Origin: Schistosoma haematobium
Lineage: Eukaryota > Platyhelminthes > Trematoda > Strigeidida > Schistosomatidae
Reading direction: 5' to 3'
DNA: 64,000 nt
Assembly: GCF_000699445.3 (NCBI RefSeq)
Contig: NC_067202.1
Span: forward strand, 12,491,924 to 12,555,923
In this document: in pieces, positions 11,045 to 23,167 of the stretch
How the letters are laid out: each line of letters begins with the position of its first letter
Numbering within the stretch: the first letter of the stretch is position 1
The notes under the pieces: model-generated
The model's database searches: none
What the model saw: the letters and a program-made list of their open reading frames with translations, nothing else
What the model was told of the DNA's origin: nothing
Translations under genes and position numbers: made by a program

Positions 11045-12969
11045 GCTGCTCATGTGATTATCAGAAAGAACATGAGTCGTAACTAAGGAAAGTACAACTC
11101 CCAACTCATATCTATGATAATGTCATGAATCTTTGTCAGTGTTGTGCTAGATTCGACAATGATGTTCCCAACTTGCAGGAGATTTTTTCGACTGCTTATA
11201 TTGATGATTTGCATGCAATGTTGTGTTGTTAATCCCACATTTATACTGACAAGCTTTTAAGATGATTACTAAATGAGCAAGTGATGGAAAAACATATTAA
11301 AATCATACACTACAGATAATGATAACCACGAAAAAACAGTACTATTTAATAATAATTGGAAGACAGTTTATCCACAGACTTTGTTAATAGTTTCAATTTT
11401 ATCAATCATATTACGTGATTGTCAAGTTATAATAATGCCCTATGACGATATCCAGAAACCACTATGAATCACCAGTTATAGTGTTGATTGGGGATAAACT
11501 ATTTGGATATAGGTATTGTTGTTTTAGGTTATTCTGAAATAATTTGTAATATTAACGGATTCAAATCGAGATCCAGAAATATTTGTCCACTAAATTTAAT
11601 TTTATTTATAAGCCCAAGAATTTTTATTTTGAGTGCTCGCTTGATTAACAACCACGTGATAGTTTAATCATTATATCAGTGTAGCACGATAGTATCTTAA
11701 TGCGCTGACTTTATTATCTATTTTAAACGCTTTTTTAAGCAACCAATATGATAGTCTACTTCATAAACCCAAATAAGCATAGCAATAACGACTATGATTG
11801 GTTTGGGAAGAAAGATTGAGGGCGGTTTATACAATTGTTAAATTCAAATAGCATAGAGATAACATAGTGCAACGCATGTACAGGACGGGTTAACATATGC
11901 GTTGATGAGGAATACAACAATCTAAAAAAAAGTTAAAGGTTAGGACATGACTTCTAGGACTACAGTTAGGAACATAACGGGCATTATAGAATTTTTTATA
12001 AGTGGTTGTTGTAGTTAGCCTAGTAACATTCGTAAACATGTAATAATGATAATCAGACCTATTAAGTGTCAAATCAATGTTTAATCTAATATGGTTCTTC
12101 TGAAAACAACACAATTTATCGTAATAATATGTGGTCTTTTGAAGCTATTAAATATATATTATCCCTAAAACAGTCCTGTAAAGGGTTCATATAAAATATG
12201 TTTAGCTAGTTTAAGTGAAAATACATATGTAGTGTGGCGTCGAGTCGAGGTTGACTATGATCACCACTACAGGAGGACTAAGTGCCAGTTAACCAATAAG
12301 ATCCCCCGTAAGCCAAATATCAGAAGGCAGCCGATGGCTGTAGTCGAGATGTATTTGTTGGCGAACGCGTGGTATCGAAAGAATACCGAGATCGTGCCAG
12401 GTTACAAGTGTGGTTACTGAGCGTAACAGAATTCGTGCACGGTCACAATCAACGGAAGGAAGAATGTCTTTAGTACAGTCAAACAAACAAGCAAAACAAT
12501 CAACGGTACAATTGGTTATAATAATAATTGTTTCCATTACACCAATCGCGTTCTCTTAATAAAAGTAAGTCACTACACATACATGGTATGAAGTATCAAA
12601 AGCATGGCAAATTATCCAGCAAAATAGTTAGACTCGCTGCAATTTTTGAGGTTAAGTTTGGTAAATCAAGATCAAAATATAAATCTACAGAGAGAAAATA
12701 ATAAGTTGCAAAGTCTTACTAACGGCTTTAGAAGACTTAAGCATTCTCACTAGGAAGAGTTTGAGAAAAATCCCTTAACCGCATTATAGTTCGCACTAGA
12801 ATCATCTAGAAAAATGACCTGAACTAGTCAGAATTATATTTCACTTAAATCCAAGGATTCGATTTTCGAGTCTTTCGATGGTCCAAGGATAAATTACAAA
12901 ATCCTCCTAAGAATTTTGACCACACAGTTGAGTAGCATGCAAACTCTTACAATCAACATACAAAATTTC
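11045..12969. other. No gene recognised
   Basis: Mostly AT-rich. An island at about 12220-12540 is GC-balanced and open in several frames, but it shows no known domain and looks like diverged repeat. Confidence 0.4.
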
Positions 12970-12983
12970 TCTGGGAATGTTAC

Positions 12984-15900
12984 TTACTTACTTACTTACT
13001 TACTTACGCCTGTTACTCCTCGTGAAGGAGCATAGGTCGCTCACCAGCATTCTCCATCCAACCCTGTCCTGGGAAATCCTTTCTAGCTCCGTCCAGTTGT
13101 AATTCATCTTTTTCATATCTGCTTCTATAATCCGACGCAATGTGTTCTTTGGCCTTCCTCTTTTTCGCTTCCCTTCAGGATTCCAAGTTAGGGCTTGCCT
13201 CGTGATGCAGTTTGATGATTTGCGTAATGTATGTCCTATCCATTTCCATCGTCTTTTCCTAATTTCCTCTTCAGCTGGAAGTTGGTTTGTTCTCTCCCAC
13301 AGAAGGCTATTGCTGATGGTATCCGGCCAATGGATGTTGAGTATCTTGCGTAGACAGCTATTTATAAATACTTGTACTTTCTTGATTGTGGTTGTTGTAG
13401 TTCTCCAAGTTTCAGCTCCATACAGTAGAATTGCCTTGACGTTCGTATTGAAGATTCTCACTTTGATATTGGTTGAAAGTTGTTTTGAGTTCCATATGTT
13501 CTTCAATTGTAGGAATGCGGCCCTTGCTTTGCCAATCCTCGCCTTTACGTCTGCATCTGAACCTCCATGTCTATCGACGATGCTTCCCAGATATGTGAAG
13601 GATTCTACATCTTCCAGAGTTTCGCCATCAAGGGTGATTGGATTGCTGTTCTCCGCTTTGAATTTGAGGACCTTGGTTTTCCCTTTGTGTATGCTGAGGC
13701 CTACTGATGCAGAGACTGCTGCTACATTGGCTGTCTTTATCTGAATCTGTTCACGTGTACGTGATAGGAGGACTAGGTCATCTGCGAAGTCCAAATCGTC
13801 TAATTGATTCTGAGCTGTCCATTGTATTCCGTGTTTTCCTTCAGATGTCGAGGTCTTCATAATCCAGTCGACCACCAGAAGAAAGTGGAAGAAGGAGAGT
13901 AAACAGCCTTGTCTGACTGCAGTCCTTACTTGGAATGCATCTGTCAGCTGTCCTCCATGCACTACTTTGCACTGTAGTCCGTCGTATGAGTTCCGGATAA
14001 TATTGACAATCTTCTCAGGAACTCCGTAGTGTCGAAGAAGTTTCCATAACGTCCTCCTATCTACACTGTCGAATGCCTTTTCATAATCAATGAAGTTGAT
14101 GTATAGTGATGAGTTCCACTCAACTGATTGTTCGACGATGATCCGTACTGTTGTAATTTGGTCTGTGCACGACCGATCCTTACGGAATCCAGCTTGTTGA
14201 TCTCAAAGTTGGGCGTCTACTGCATCCTTCATCTGGTTCAGCAACACTCTGTTGAAGACTTTCCCTGGTATTGACAGTAGCGTAATGCCTCTGTAGTTTT
14301 CACATTTGCTCAGATCTCCTTTCTTTGGAATCTTGACGAGGTGTCCTTCTTTCCAGTCCATTGGCACTTGTTCCTCCTCCCAAATCTTTTTGAATAGAGG
14401 GTAAAGCATGCTTGTGGTTGCTTCGATGTCTGATGTCAGTGCTTCAGCTGGTATGTTGTCGGGTCCTGCTGCTTTCCCGTTCTTGATTTGTCTGACGGCC
14501 ATTCTAATTTCTTCCGTCGTTGGTGGGTTGACATCTATAGGAAGATCTGTGTGTGCTGCTTCGATGTCCGGTGGATTCATTGGAGCCGGCCTATTCAGGA
14601 GTTCCTCGAAGTATTCTACCCATCTGTTTCGCTGTTGTTGAATTTCAGTGATTGGCTTGCCTTCTTTGTCTTTGACCGGCCTTTCTGGTTTACTGTATTT
14701 CCCTGCTAGTTTCTTGGTTGTATCGTGAAGCTGTTTCATAGCAGCTTTTTCTGCCGTCGTTGCTAGTTCTTCCACGTATTTCTTCTTGTCGGCTCTAATG
14801 CTCCTCTTCACTTGTTTGTTTGCTTCTATGTATTCAGCTTGTGCTTGGACTTTCTCTGCTCGTGTTCGGCTGTTGTTAATTGCTGTCTTCTTGTTCTTCC
14901 TTTCTTTGATCTTGTCCAGTGTTTCTATAGAGATCCATTCCTTATGATGGTGTTTCTTTAGGCCCAGAACCTCTTGACACGTTGAAGTCAATGTTTCTTT
15001 GATGCCTTTCCAGTTGTCCTCCATGGTAGTTTCTTCTTCCTTCAGTAGATCTTGAAAGGCTTGGAATCTGTTGTTGAGAGCTATCTTGAATTCATTGAGT
15101 CTGTCAGTATCTCGAAGGAAGGCTATATTGAACCTTTGTAGTGCTGTTTGTCCACTTGTCCAGTTCTTTTTTAGCTTCAGTTTTAAATTGGCTACAACTA
15201 GGTGGTGATCTGAAGCTATGTCAGCTCCTCTCCTGGTTCTCACATCTTCCATTGTCCTTCGGAATTTTTTGTTGATGCAAATATGGTCTATCTGGTTCTC
15301 TGTAGTGTGGTCCGGTGAGATCCATGTAGCCTTGTGTATACGTTTGTGTGGAAATATTGTGCCTCCTATGACTAATTTGTTGAATGCACACAAATTTGCA
15401 AATCTTTCTCCATTTTCGTTCCTCTCTCCCAGTCCATGTCGTCCCATAATATCTTCATATCCAGTGTTGTCTATTCCGACCTTGGCATTTAGATCTCCCA
15501 TCAGAATGGTGAGGTCCTTTCTTGAGCATTTCTCTATGATTGACTGCAGCCGCTCGTAGAATTAATCTTTAATGTCGTCGTTGCTATCATTGGTGGGTGC
15601 ATAACATTGGATAATATTCATTAAGATCCCCTCCTTCTTTGTTTTGAATGATGCTTTGATGATTCTGGATCCGTGGGATTCCCATCCTACAAGTGCATTT
15701 CGTGCTACTTTGGACAGCATTAGAGCAACTCCCTGAGTGTGTGGAGCATTTTCCTCTTCGTGACCGGAGTATAGCAGCATCTCTCCCGTAGCTAGCCTTT
15801 TCTGTCCAGCTTGGGTCCAGTGGGTTTCGCTGATTCCCAGTACTGCCAAGTTGTATCTCCTCATTTCCGTTGCTATTTGGCTGGTCTTCCCGGTTTCCCA

Positions 15901-16196
15901 CATTGTTCTAACGTTCCATGTACCTATAAAAATTTTTGCTCTGGTTGTTAGAAGGGGCATCGGCGTCGTGGCTTCCGAAGGAACTCGGCTTTCACCATGA
16001 AGCGTCATAATTCTTCTAACTGAAGACCTTCTAACTCCCAGGGCAGAGTTTAAATGGTTTGGGTTATTTTTTCTGGTAGGCGTTTTTTTAGCGAATTAGT
16101 TTTCCACGGGATGGGGACGCTAACCCCATGCCCAACCCTCCTCCTTTACCCGGGCTTGGGACCGGCAGTAACCCTATTAGAGCTACAGGCGGAGTT
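12984..16196 (-). mobile_element. Near-full-length RTE-like non-LTR retrotransposon
   Basis: About 3.2 kb on the minus strand, flanked by a perfect 14-bp target-site duplication TCTGGGAATGTTAC (12970-12983 and 16197-16210). It has a 5' leader, one endonuclease plus reverse-transcriptase frame, and a GTAA-repeat tail (plus-strand TTAC at 12984-13007) rather than poly-A, which is the RTE-clade habit. It resembles the schistosome SR2 type; the exact family name is an inference. The perfect duplication and only two nonsense codons point to recent insertion. Confidence 0.9.
13000..16008 (-). pseudogene. RTE-type endonuclease / reverse transcriptase, two nonsense codons
   Basis: One continuous frame of 1003 codons, broken only by TAA at 15562-15564 and TGA at 14200-14202. 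The TGA sits where a CGA codon is likely. The N-terminal AP-endonuclease-like domain shows GTWNVRTM, SETHW, YAPT, GDLNAKVG and SDHH. The reverse transcriptase shows the AGPDNIPAE and GITLLS blocks, [15 protein letters not shown] (motif A), VRQGCLLS (motif B) and [10 protein letters not shown] (catalytic FADD). The C-terminal region holds [16 protein letters not shown] and [11 protein letters not shown]. The enzyme nicks DNA and reverse transcribes its own RNA at the nick. It may have been active until recently; as it stands it should give truncated products. Confidence 0.9.
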
Positions 16197-16210
16197 TCTG
16201 GGAATGTTAC

Positions 16211-17614
16211 CATTAGAAAAACAAAAATAAATATAAACAATAGGGTTAACAAATCTTATATTGCAGTACTAACGCTTCAAGCAAGAATCAATAGAAAGTT
16301 GCATCAATAAGATGATTATGTAGAAGTTAATTTATAAAAAATAAGTGATTAATTAAGTAGTAGCATATAGCTGTTTCGAAGCAGTGTTGGTAGTTACTAA
16401 AACTAAATTGAGCGCTACGCTACACCAGATGTTGAAGCCAATTGGAATAAACCAGGTCTCAACTAATAACATGTGATGAAGGTAGATTAGTAAGAACGAT
16501 ATGGAAATACAATTTCAACATTGAAACGGTTTAGGTGTCAGAAACGCACATAAGTGCTTATCAATTGCAATATTACAATGGGAAGAGATTGTAAACCACA
16601 TTCTCCAAAGTGACTGATAATATCAGAATGGGTTTTGTGGAGAGTTTTAGAAATTTCACAAGTTGAAATCATGAGTCAGTTGAAGCTAGACCACCATTGA
16701 AAACCTGACTGATAATAACTTATACTGTTGAAAATTAGTAAGTAGTATGATGTAGTGAACAAAGAAGAAACGAACACGAAAAAATGTTAATGTAAAACGG
16801 GGTTAGTGAAACTATAATTTATGGGCGAACCAATAAAAGTATAGTTAAGAAGTGTTAGACTTTGGAGTAAAATTCATTTATTTATTTGGTTAAATAGCAT
16901 TCTAGCATTATAGTTGATGTCAGTTCGTGATGAAAACTAAGTTTAATTCCTGATCCTAACGTCCAACTGTAAATCCTAAGCCTGATTCCTCACATTGATT
17001 TACAACCTTCAATTGACTCTAGTAAATAAGTGGACATTCTTCAAGTTACTTAAGTGCCACTCAAAGGCCGTCCATAAATTAGAGTGTCATAGTGTATCCT
17101 GATTGTAGTTCTTATTATCATACCATATCTATCTGCCAATAACTAGTTCTTTTCAATTTATCTATTTTCACCATTTAGCTCTGACACGTAGAATACCTCT
17201 GTTGTATATTAAACACAAATAGTAATTTCATAGTGTTTAACGTTAATCGATCTTCGAAATTGTTATCAAGAATGAATAGATTGATAGCCTAGTTTTCATC
17301 ATACATATTAGGCAGCACTATCATCATGATCGTCTAATTGAGTTATCTCATGAAGTAATACTACTGGAACTCATTACTAAGATTGGGAATCTTGTAAAAC
17401 CTTTTTGATTTTGCCTGGGGAAACGGTGAGTAGCAATAATTTTGAGTTTGATAACGAAGTATTATCGATATATACACGGGAACGAAATAAATGTGTTGTC
17501 TGGGACTCTCTAGTAGTTGAAATTCCCAAAATTACATCTAAGCCAATACTTCACTTTAATTAGTTTAACTTTATAGGTTTATCAGTATGGGATTGTGCAG
17601 ATTGTTGAGTTTTT
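16211..17614. other. AT-rich spacer with a SINE family 2 fragment
   Basis: Only a short minus-strand piece of SINE family 2 (about 16625-16712, the 'gaccaccattgaaaacctg' tail) is recognisable. Otherwise no gene or repeat is seen. Confidence 0.4.
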
Positions 17615-17775
17615 TTTTATTACGATCATGAATCGATCAATGTTAGACCACCATTAAAAACTTAGAAGTACTGGATAGCCATTTCACGACCACATATATG
17701 GGATTCGAACCCAGGATCTTGGGTCTCGGGTGCGAACACTTAATTTCTAGACTACTGAGTTGGAATCCAATGGTA
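17615..17775 (-). repeat. SINE family 2, minus, ribozyme partly lost
   Basis: The tail (gaccaccattaaaaac), the tRNA-like block with 'gattcgaacccaggatc' and the head (agactactgagttgg) are present. The hammerhead segment is shortened and non-canonical. Confidence 0.65.
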
Positions 17776-18014
17776 TTATAAGTTTACTCTGTAAAGCTTC
17801 ATACATCATCAATGAATTGTATTTTATTGTCAAACGTTAATAAAAAACTAAATGCTACATTATATACTTCAACAAACTGTATCTAACTTGTATAATTTGT
17901 GTAACCATCACTCAGTGTATTGATAAATAATCAAATAGAAAAGTATTGATTTTCTAAGGGGTTATTTCGGGTGAATTTACAATTAACCATCCATTTATAT
18001 TCAATTTCAATGAT

Positions 18015-18263
18015 ATATATATATATATATGAAAAGTAGAGTAGGTTATTTTCAGGTCATCCATAACTAATAATGTGACCTGAAAGTCGTAGGTTAGATA
18101 TTACGGAACTCTACAAATCATTATCAACATACACTTTTCCATTTACATATATATATATGGTATGAACCTATCTATAATGAAAATCAAATAGGAATTATAA
18201 AGATAGAATGAAATATCCCAAAACTCATCTGTTTATAAAATAACTAACTACTTATCTTAACGT

Positions 18264-18307
<44 letters not shown>

Positions 18308-18310
18308 GGG
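18015..18310. repeat. TA dinucleotide microsatellites
   Basis: Short AT runs at about 18015-18032 and 18145-18160, and a longer TA run at about 18270-18305 followed by a G-rich block, ggggggtggggg. An A-rich low-complexity patch follows at 18432-18475. Confidence 0.85.
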
Positions 18311-18734
18311 GTGGGGGAGGGTGTGTTTGGATGAGAGTATGACAACTGTTTTGCACTGTGAAACAGTATTACACCCTACTAATACTATTGTACACATAGA
18401 TACGTTTTTGGATAATATATGTTTGATCTATAAAAAAAAAAGAAAAAAAAGAGAGAAAAAACAAACAAAAAAACCCGAGTGAATACTCAGTCATAATGCA
18501 GATAATATAGTTCAGGTTAAATAAGGACACGACAAAATACTAACAGTCTAATGATTTGGGTTTTTTAAAAACTAGATTTTTAACAATAGTAATACACTAA
18601 TGATAATGATTTATTGTTTCATTAAATGATTATACCGTTTCTTGGTATAATGTTGTTGTTGGTGGTGGTGGTGTTGCTGTTTTTCAACTGGAAATACTAT
18701 GGGAAATTTGTCCTAGAGACAATACATTTGGCTT

Positions 18735-19080
18735 CATAAGGGGTTTTGTGGAGATTGTAGTAATTTCAATAGTTGACATCATGAGTTAATTGAAGCTAGA
18801 TCAACATGGAACACCTGGAAACACTGGATTGCCGTTTCGTCGTATTTTGTGACTCTTCAGTTCAATTTAGTGGATTAGTTGAAGTTAGACATGAACACCG
18901 TTGGATATCAACTGACTAGTCTAGAGAATAAGCGTTCACTCTCGAGATTGAAAGTCCTGGGTTTGGATCTCGTGAGCGGGATCGTGAATGTGCACTGTTG
19001 ATTAGTTTCATACTGAAACAAATCGGTCGTCCAGTACTTCCAGCTTATCCATGATAGTTTAACTTTAATTGACTTATGAA
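18735..19080. repeat. SINE family 2, two opposed partial copies
   Basis: A minus-strand tail fragment (about 18738-18862) is followed by a plus-strand copy (about 18880-19070). The latter has a tRNA-like block and a damaged hammerhead: the AAATCGGTCGTCCAGT block remains but the CTGA core is lost. Confidence 0.6.
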
Positions 19081-19129
19081 TTCAACCATTAAAACAAAAT
19101 TGTATAAATATTTGAAAACTACATTTTTG

Positions 19130-19370
19130 GATCCAGGATCTGTCAGTCTAAAGCGCGAGCGCTTAATCTCTAGACCACTGATCCGGCATCCAACGGTGTT
19201 AATATCTAACTTCAACTAAGCCACGAAATTGAGCGACACATCCACTATTGTCTTCTGTGAGTTACTATCTCACAACTCACCCACTTGCTTCCACGTTTCC
19301 CATGGTGCTCTAGCTTCAATTGACTCATGATTTCAATTATTGAAATTACATTTGGCTTCTTTAAATTACT
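19130..19370 (-). repeat. SINE family 2, minus, head portion
   Basis: Contains the 'ctctagaccactgatccgg' tRNA-like head, the 'aacttcaactaa' block and the 'gagttactatctcacaac' 5' block, then a tail fragment. The ribozyme segment is absent. Confidence 0.6.
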
Positions 19371-19605
19371 TTATTACTTTCTCTTCATATCTGATTCTAT
19401 TTCCAGACGTAATGTGTTCCTATTTAAATTATTCTTATATATTCTGGGTAGTTTATAGACTATTCCAGGGACAATATTGATCATTGCATGATCTTGATGA
19501 TTTCACGTAAATAAAATTATGAAGGAGTATTTTGGTTAATTGAGTGAATTTATGTTGAGGTGTTTGAGAGCTGTGATTACAAACCGATATAGTATCTTAT
19601 TAAAA

Positions 19606-20345
19606 TGAGTCAGTCAGTCAGTTACAACGTAGGACCAAGCACATATAGGCATCGGTCCAAGTTACCACACCTCATTAGCACAGGGTGAACACCAAATTCA
19701 TAGAAGTAGTCACTTCAGTGGTAGTAATATATAAAAGGTAGATTGTATATAAGGACATAGTACAGGAAAAAAAATTAGTTCGCAGAAAGATATGAAGCGA
19801 TTTTAATCTCATCGTTTGAGGGAAGATAGAGAGTTTATACACCTACGCCATTATAATTGATTCCCAGTTATGTCACCCAAAGTCTCCAACTATTGGTTTT
19901 GATAGTCGCATCGCACCCCAACCAAGTAGTCTGCATCTACCAACATGGCTCATACTATAAGTTAGTGACTTTATGGATCGATGCCACGTTTTCGTTTGAC
20001 CGCCTCTAACTTTCTTCCAACCATCCCCAACACCGGTTAGGATCACGTGTCGTGGTAATTGGTGTTCAGGCATACGTAACACGTTGCCCGACTATCCCAG
20101 TCGATGGAGATTTATAACCTCATCAATTGATTTATCATCATTCTCTAATACCCTAACTCTAACCTCACTATTACTTACGCCGTGATCCCAGCAGATCCAA
20201 GTAATATCTCTAAGACATCTGTGATCAAATACTAGTAACTTACGAGCATTCTGTACCCTGAATGGCCACATTTCACAGCTGTAATGTAGAACTGAACAAA
20301 CTGCTGCGCAGTATACTCGTCCCTTAATTCATAGACGGATATAAA
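19606..20345 (-). mobile_element. Non-LTR family B, 5'-truncated copy
   Basis: The left end is a GTCA repeat tail next to 'acaacgtaggacca'. Reading on the minus strand, the 3' coding end gives [20 protein letters not shown], then KTWH...[14 protein letters not shown]. Further in is the reverse-transcriptase C-terminus, whose 'gctgcgcagtatac' block corresponds to the [10 protein letters not shown] block of 53100-54340. It is distinct from the RTE copy at 12984, with a TGAC-type tail instead of GTAA. Confidence 0.75.
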
Positions 20346-21266
20346 AATGAACAATGAATAAAAATAAATTAGTCACTGGATGCTATAAGTCTAAAACTAT
20401 TGACTTGTAAATTAATCTTTTAGAATAAATAGCTGTAGGATTTTCCTTCAAAAACAACTACCTGATTTTATTTGGGAGTCCAAGCAGCATTATAACTCTC
20501 ACATAAAACATGACGGATAAATAGAAAAATGACGTAATCCCCTCGGGAGTTTCACTTTCAGAGTTATTAAAGAAACATAAGGTACAGTTCGTAAAATAAG
20601 AAATCCAGAAGCTGAATTAAGATTATGATAGATGTATTGACTTTATATATAATAAAACTGCGCTTTATTGATGTAATACGTAGCAGCTGACTTCTAAATT
20701 GATTCCTTGTATTCCAGTGATAAATCAGACACATCAGGACTGAAACTGATGCCTACAATTACATTGGTTACTCAATAGACAGTTGACAATGTACACCACA
20801 GTATTCTGATCGAATGATTTAAAGGAATTATGTTCTCAGTGTGAAATATAAGTTCTGAGTTCGATGGTATATATCACCGTTTATAAGTACCAGGTAATAT
20901 TCTTTAGTAAGGATAATAGTTAGTGATAAAAACTAACTTTGAAATTACGAGAAGTTAAAAAAATAACTTCATATTCTCTGGAAGGTTATAACATTGAATT
21001 TAGATATGCTTCATACAGTGAGATCTTAATTTATGGAAGACCTTCGAGAAACCCTAGACTGACCTTCAGAATGTGCACCTAATAACTAGGACAAAATTGA
21101 GGTTTATAAATTAGTGTGAGGAATTCGAATTGTGATTTATAGTTGATGATTAAGGTTAGGAATTAGATTTCGGGTTTTCATCATGAACTGATATCAACTC
21201 TATTTAGCCAAATGGTTGAGTGAATTTCGTGCCAAAATCCGATCCCTGTTATCTTATAACTGATTG
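20346..21266. other. No gene or repeat recognised
   Basis: AT-rich, no long frame, no repeat family that I could match within the window. Confidence 0.4.
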
Positions 21267-21460
21267 ATTCACTTGATATTGTTTTACTTGAATCTTCCCA
21301 TTGATGTTTTAGGACTGAAATTGATCAGTCTCTTATTGGCTTGTAAATTAAGGCAATATTGAGGCATACGCACAGTGTGCACATATGCTAATAAGAGACT
21401 GATCAATTTCAGTCCTAAAACATCAATGGGAAGATTCAAGTAAAACAATATCAAGTGAAT
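21267..21460. repeat. Long palindrome, 74-bp arms with 46-bp loop
   Basis: Arms 21267-21340 and 21387-21460 are reverse complements with a single mismatch found by eye near the inner end. Each arm is the 3' module of the Sm-alpha-like unit, so two oppositely oriented Sm-alpha ends meet head to head here. Confidence 0.85.
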
Positions 21461-21464
21461 TAAT

Positions 21465-21690
21465 CTTCACCCCATTTCACAAGCAGGTGGCTATCAGGAC
21501 TAAGTAGATAAGTGGATAACGCGATGGTGTTTGAAGCGAACGGTACTGAGTTCGAGTCCCAGAGTGAACATAAACTCTGTGATGCAGGTACATCCAGCTG
21601 ACGAGTCCCAAACAGGACGAAACGCGCGTCCTGGATTCCACTGCTAGCCACTATCCATCTTTGCTTATTATACCTGATTGCTTCGTCCAT
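21465..21690 (+). repeat. Sm-alpha-like unit, well preserved
   Basis: Contains a pol III-like A box (about 21505-21520, ataagtggataacgcg), a B box (ggtactgagttcgagtccc at 21542-21560), and then the hammerhead. Sm-alpha repeats are known in schistosomes as short, tRNA-like, ribozyme-bearing units. Confidence 0.85.
21584..21648 (+). ncRNA. Schistosome Sm-alpha hammerhead ribozyme, canonical
   Basis: The core CTGACGAG (21598-21605) and CGAAAC (21618-21623) are both intact. Stem I is ATCCAG with CTGGAT. Stem II is GTCC with GGAC. The short stem III is ACGC with GCGT, followed by the cleavage triplet GTC at 21628-21630. All catalytic positions match the hammerhead consensus, so self-cleavage of a transcript is expected. 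Activity is inferred, not shown. Confidence 0.9.
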
Positions 21691-22251
21691 AAATTATAAT
21701 CTCGCCAATACAACCATTAACATCAGTTTCATTATCATTCTTGTAAATTTTCTTGATCATTTTACTCTCCGATATCTACTGAGGGAAGAAACGTTTAAAG
21801 AACAGTTTTTTTCCAGAAACACGAATAAGCATTGTTGTAGTTAACTAGTTCGTTAATGATTTATCCAATAAAAACGAATGGCATACCTTTTAAAAACTCA
21901 TGAAACCTTCAGGGATAATATAGAGACAACACGATAAAGAAATCTATTTACTTCAAGTGAACCGAATACTTCAGCGACATAAGTGAAGGTTGAGAGAATA
22001 GTACAAGGTCAAGAAAACCATCAAACTTTTTTGTTGATCAGTAAATCGAACTTGAGAGGCTTTATTAGTTTTCTGATCTCCTATTCATGATCCTAATGAA
22101 TATTGACAAACTGAAATTGAGGTTATTAAATTTGGGCAAAAAAAATTGAGTGAAACATTTAGGTTGAGAATACTATTTGTAAAAATCACCTAAAAATTAC
22201 TGGTACATGACTAGAAACTATAAATTACTGAATCATCAAATTCATTTAGTG

Positions 22252-22690
22252 TTGTTCTATTTGTATCTTCCCATTGTTATTTAGATCTGCAATTGATCAG
22301 TCTCTTATTGGCATATGTGCATCTTGTGAGGATTGCCTCGATCTATAGTCTTAAGTCATAAGCGTTTTAAGCGAAGATCGATAGTGACTAGTAGTGGAAT
22401 CTAGGTTGACAAGCGTTTCGGTCTATTTGGGACTCATCGCCTGGATGTACCTGCATCACAGAATTGATGTTCACTTCGGAACTCCAACCCAGAACCGTTT
22501 GCTTCAATCGTCATCATGTTATCCACTTATCTACTAATTACTGATAGCCACCTGGTTGTGCAATGGGGTGAAGTTTAAATCCATTTGGTGTTGTTTTACT
22601 TGTATCTTTCCATTGTTATTTTGGTCTGCAATTGATTAGTCTTTTGTTGATAGATGTGTATCCTATGTGGATTGCCTCGATATAGCCTTA
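22252..22690 (-). repeat. Sm-alpha-like unit, minus, inverted twin of 29458-29878
   Basis: Its reverse complement is identical, as far as I can compare by eye, to about 400 bp of 29460-29878. The ribozyme is defective: the core reads GCGATGAG instead of CTGATGAG and stem II is mispaired (GTCC with GACC). Confidence 0.85.
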
Positions 22691-23044
22691 CGTCATTGAA
22701 TCACTGTTCTAATGTTACAAATCCCAGCTGAAATAACCAGTAAAATGAAAAAAAATATTTGAAGATCCTAATTTCTGAAGACTTTCAATAATGTATTAAA
22801 CGATAAAAAATGTATCCAGGACAGATGTAATTTGAAGGAGAACAAAACTGATTTTGCCATAAGTCTATGAAATAAACTTTTGATGATCACATTTTGTGAA
22901 CATACAGAATGGATTATTTAACCAGCTAATGACATGTGATTGTTACGTTTTAATTATTCTTCAGTCAATACTTTTGATCTGCTTATCATTACTGATCATG
23001 TTGTACTTCTCAATAGTTTTGAAAATAAATCACGTAAAATGGTT

Positions 23045-23060
23045 GTGTGTGTGTGTGTGT
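23045..23060 (+). repeat. GT microsatellite
   Basis: A short run of GT repeats. Confidence 0.85.
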
Positions 23061-23167
23061 TAAGATTTTAATAATAGAAATCATAGAAGGTATGTTAATT
23101 TAAAAACATGATCGGATCAACATAAGAGGTGAGTTGTACAAATCTGATTACGAAATGATTTCATCAA

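Noticed and set aside
9339..11049. Target-site duplication for the LTR element
   Set aside because: The bases beside 9344 (tgcta) and 11044 (gctgc) do not match clearly at any 4-6 bp register.
13142..13744. Plus-strand frames over the RTE element (also 14408-14709 and 15218-15559)
   Set aside because: Antisense shadows of the endonuclease/reverse-transcriptase frame.
21505..21560. Candidate tRNA gene from A/B-box-like blocks
   Set aside because: No cloverleaf can be drawn and the blocks sit inside a repeated SINE unit; the same applies to the other A/B-box pairs.
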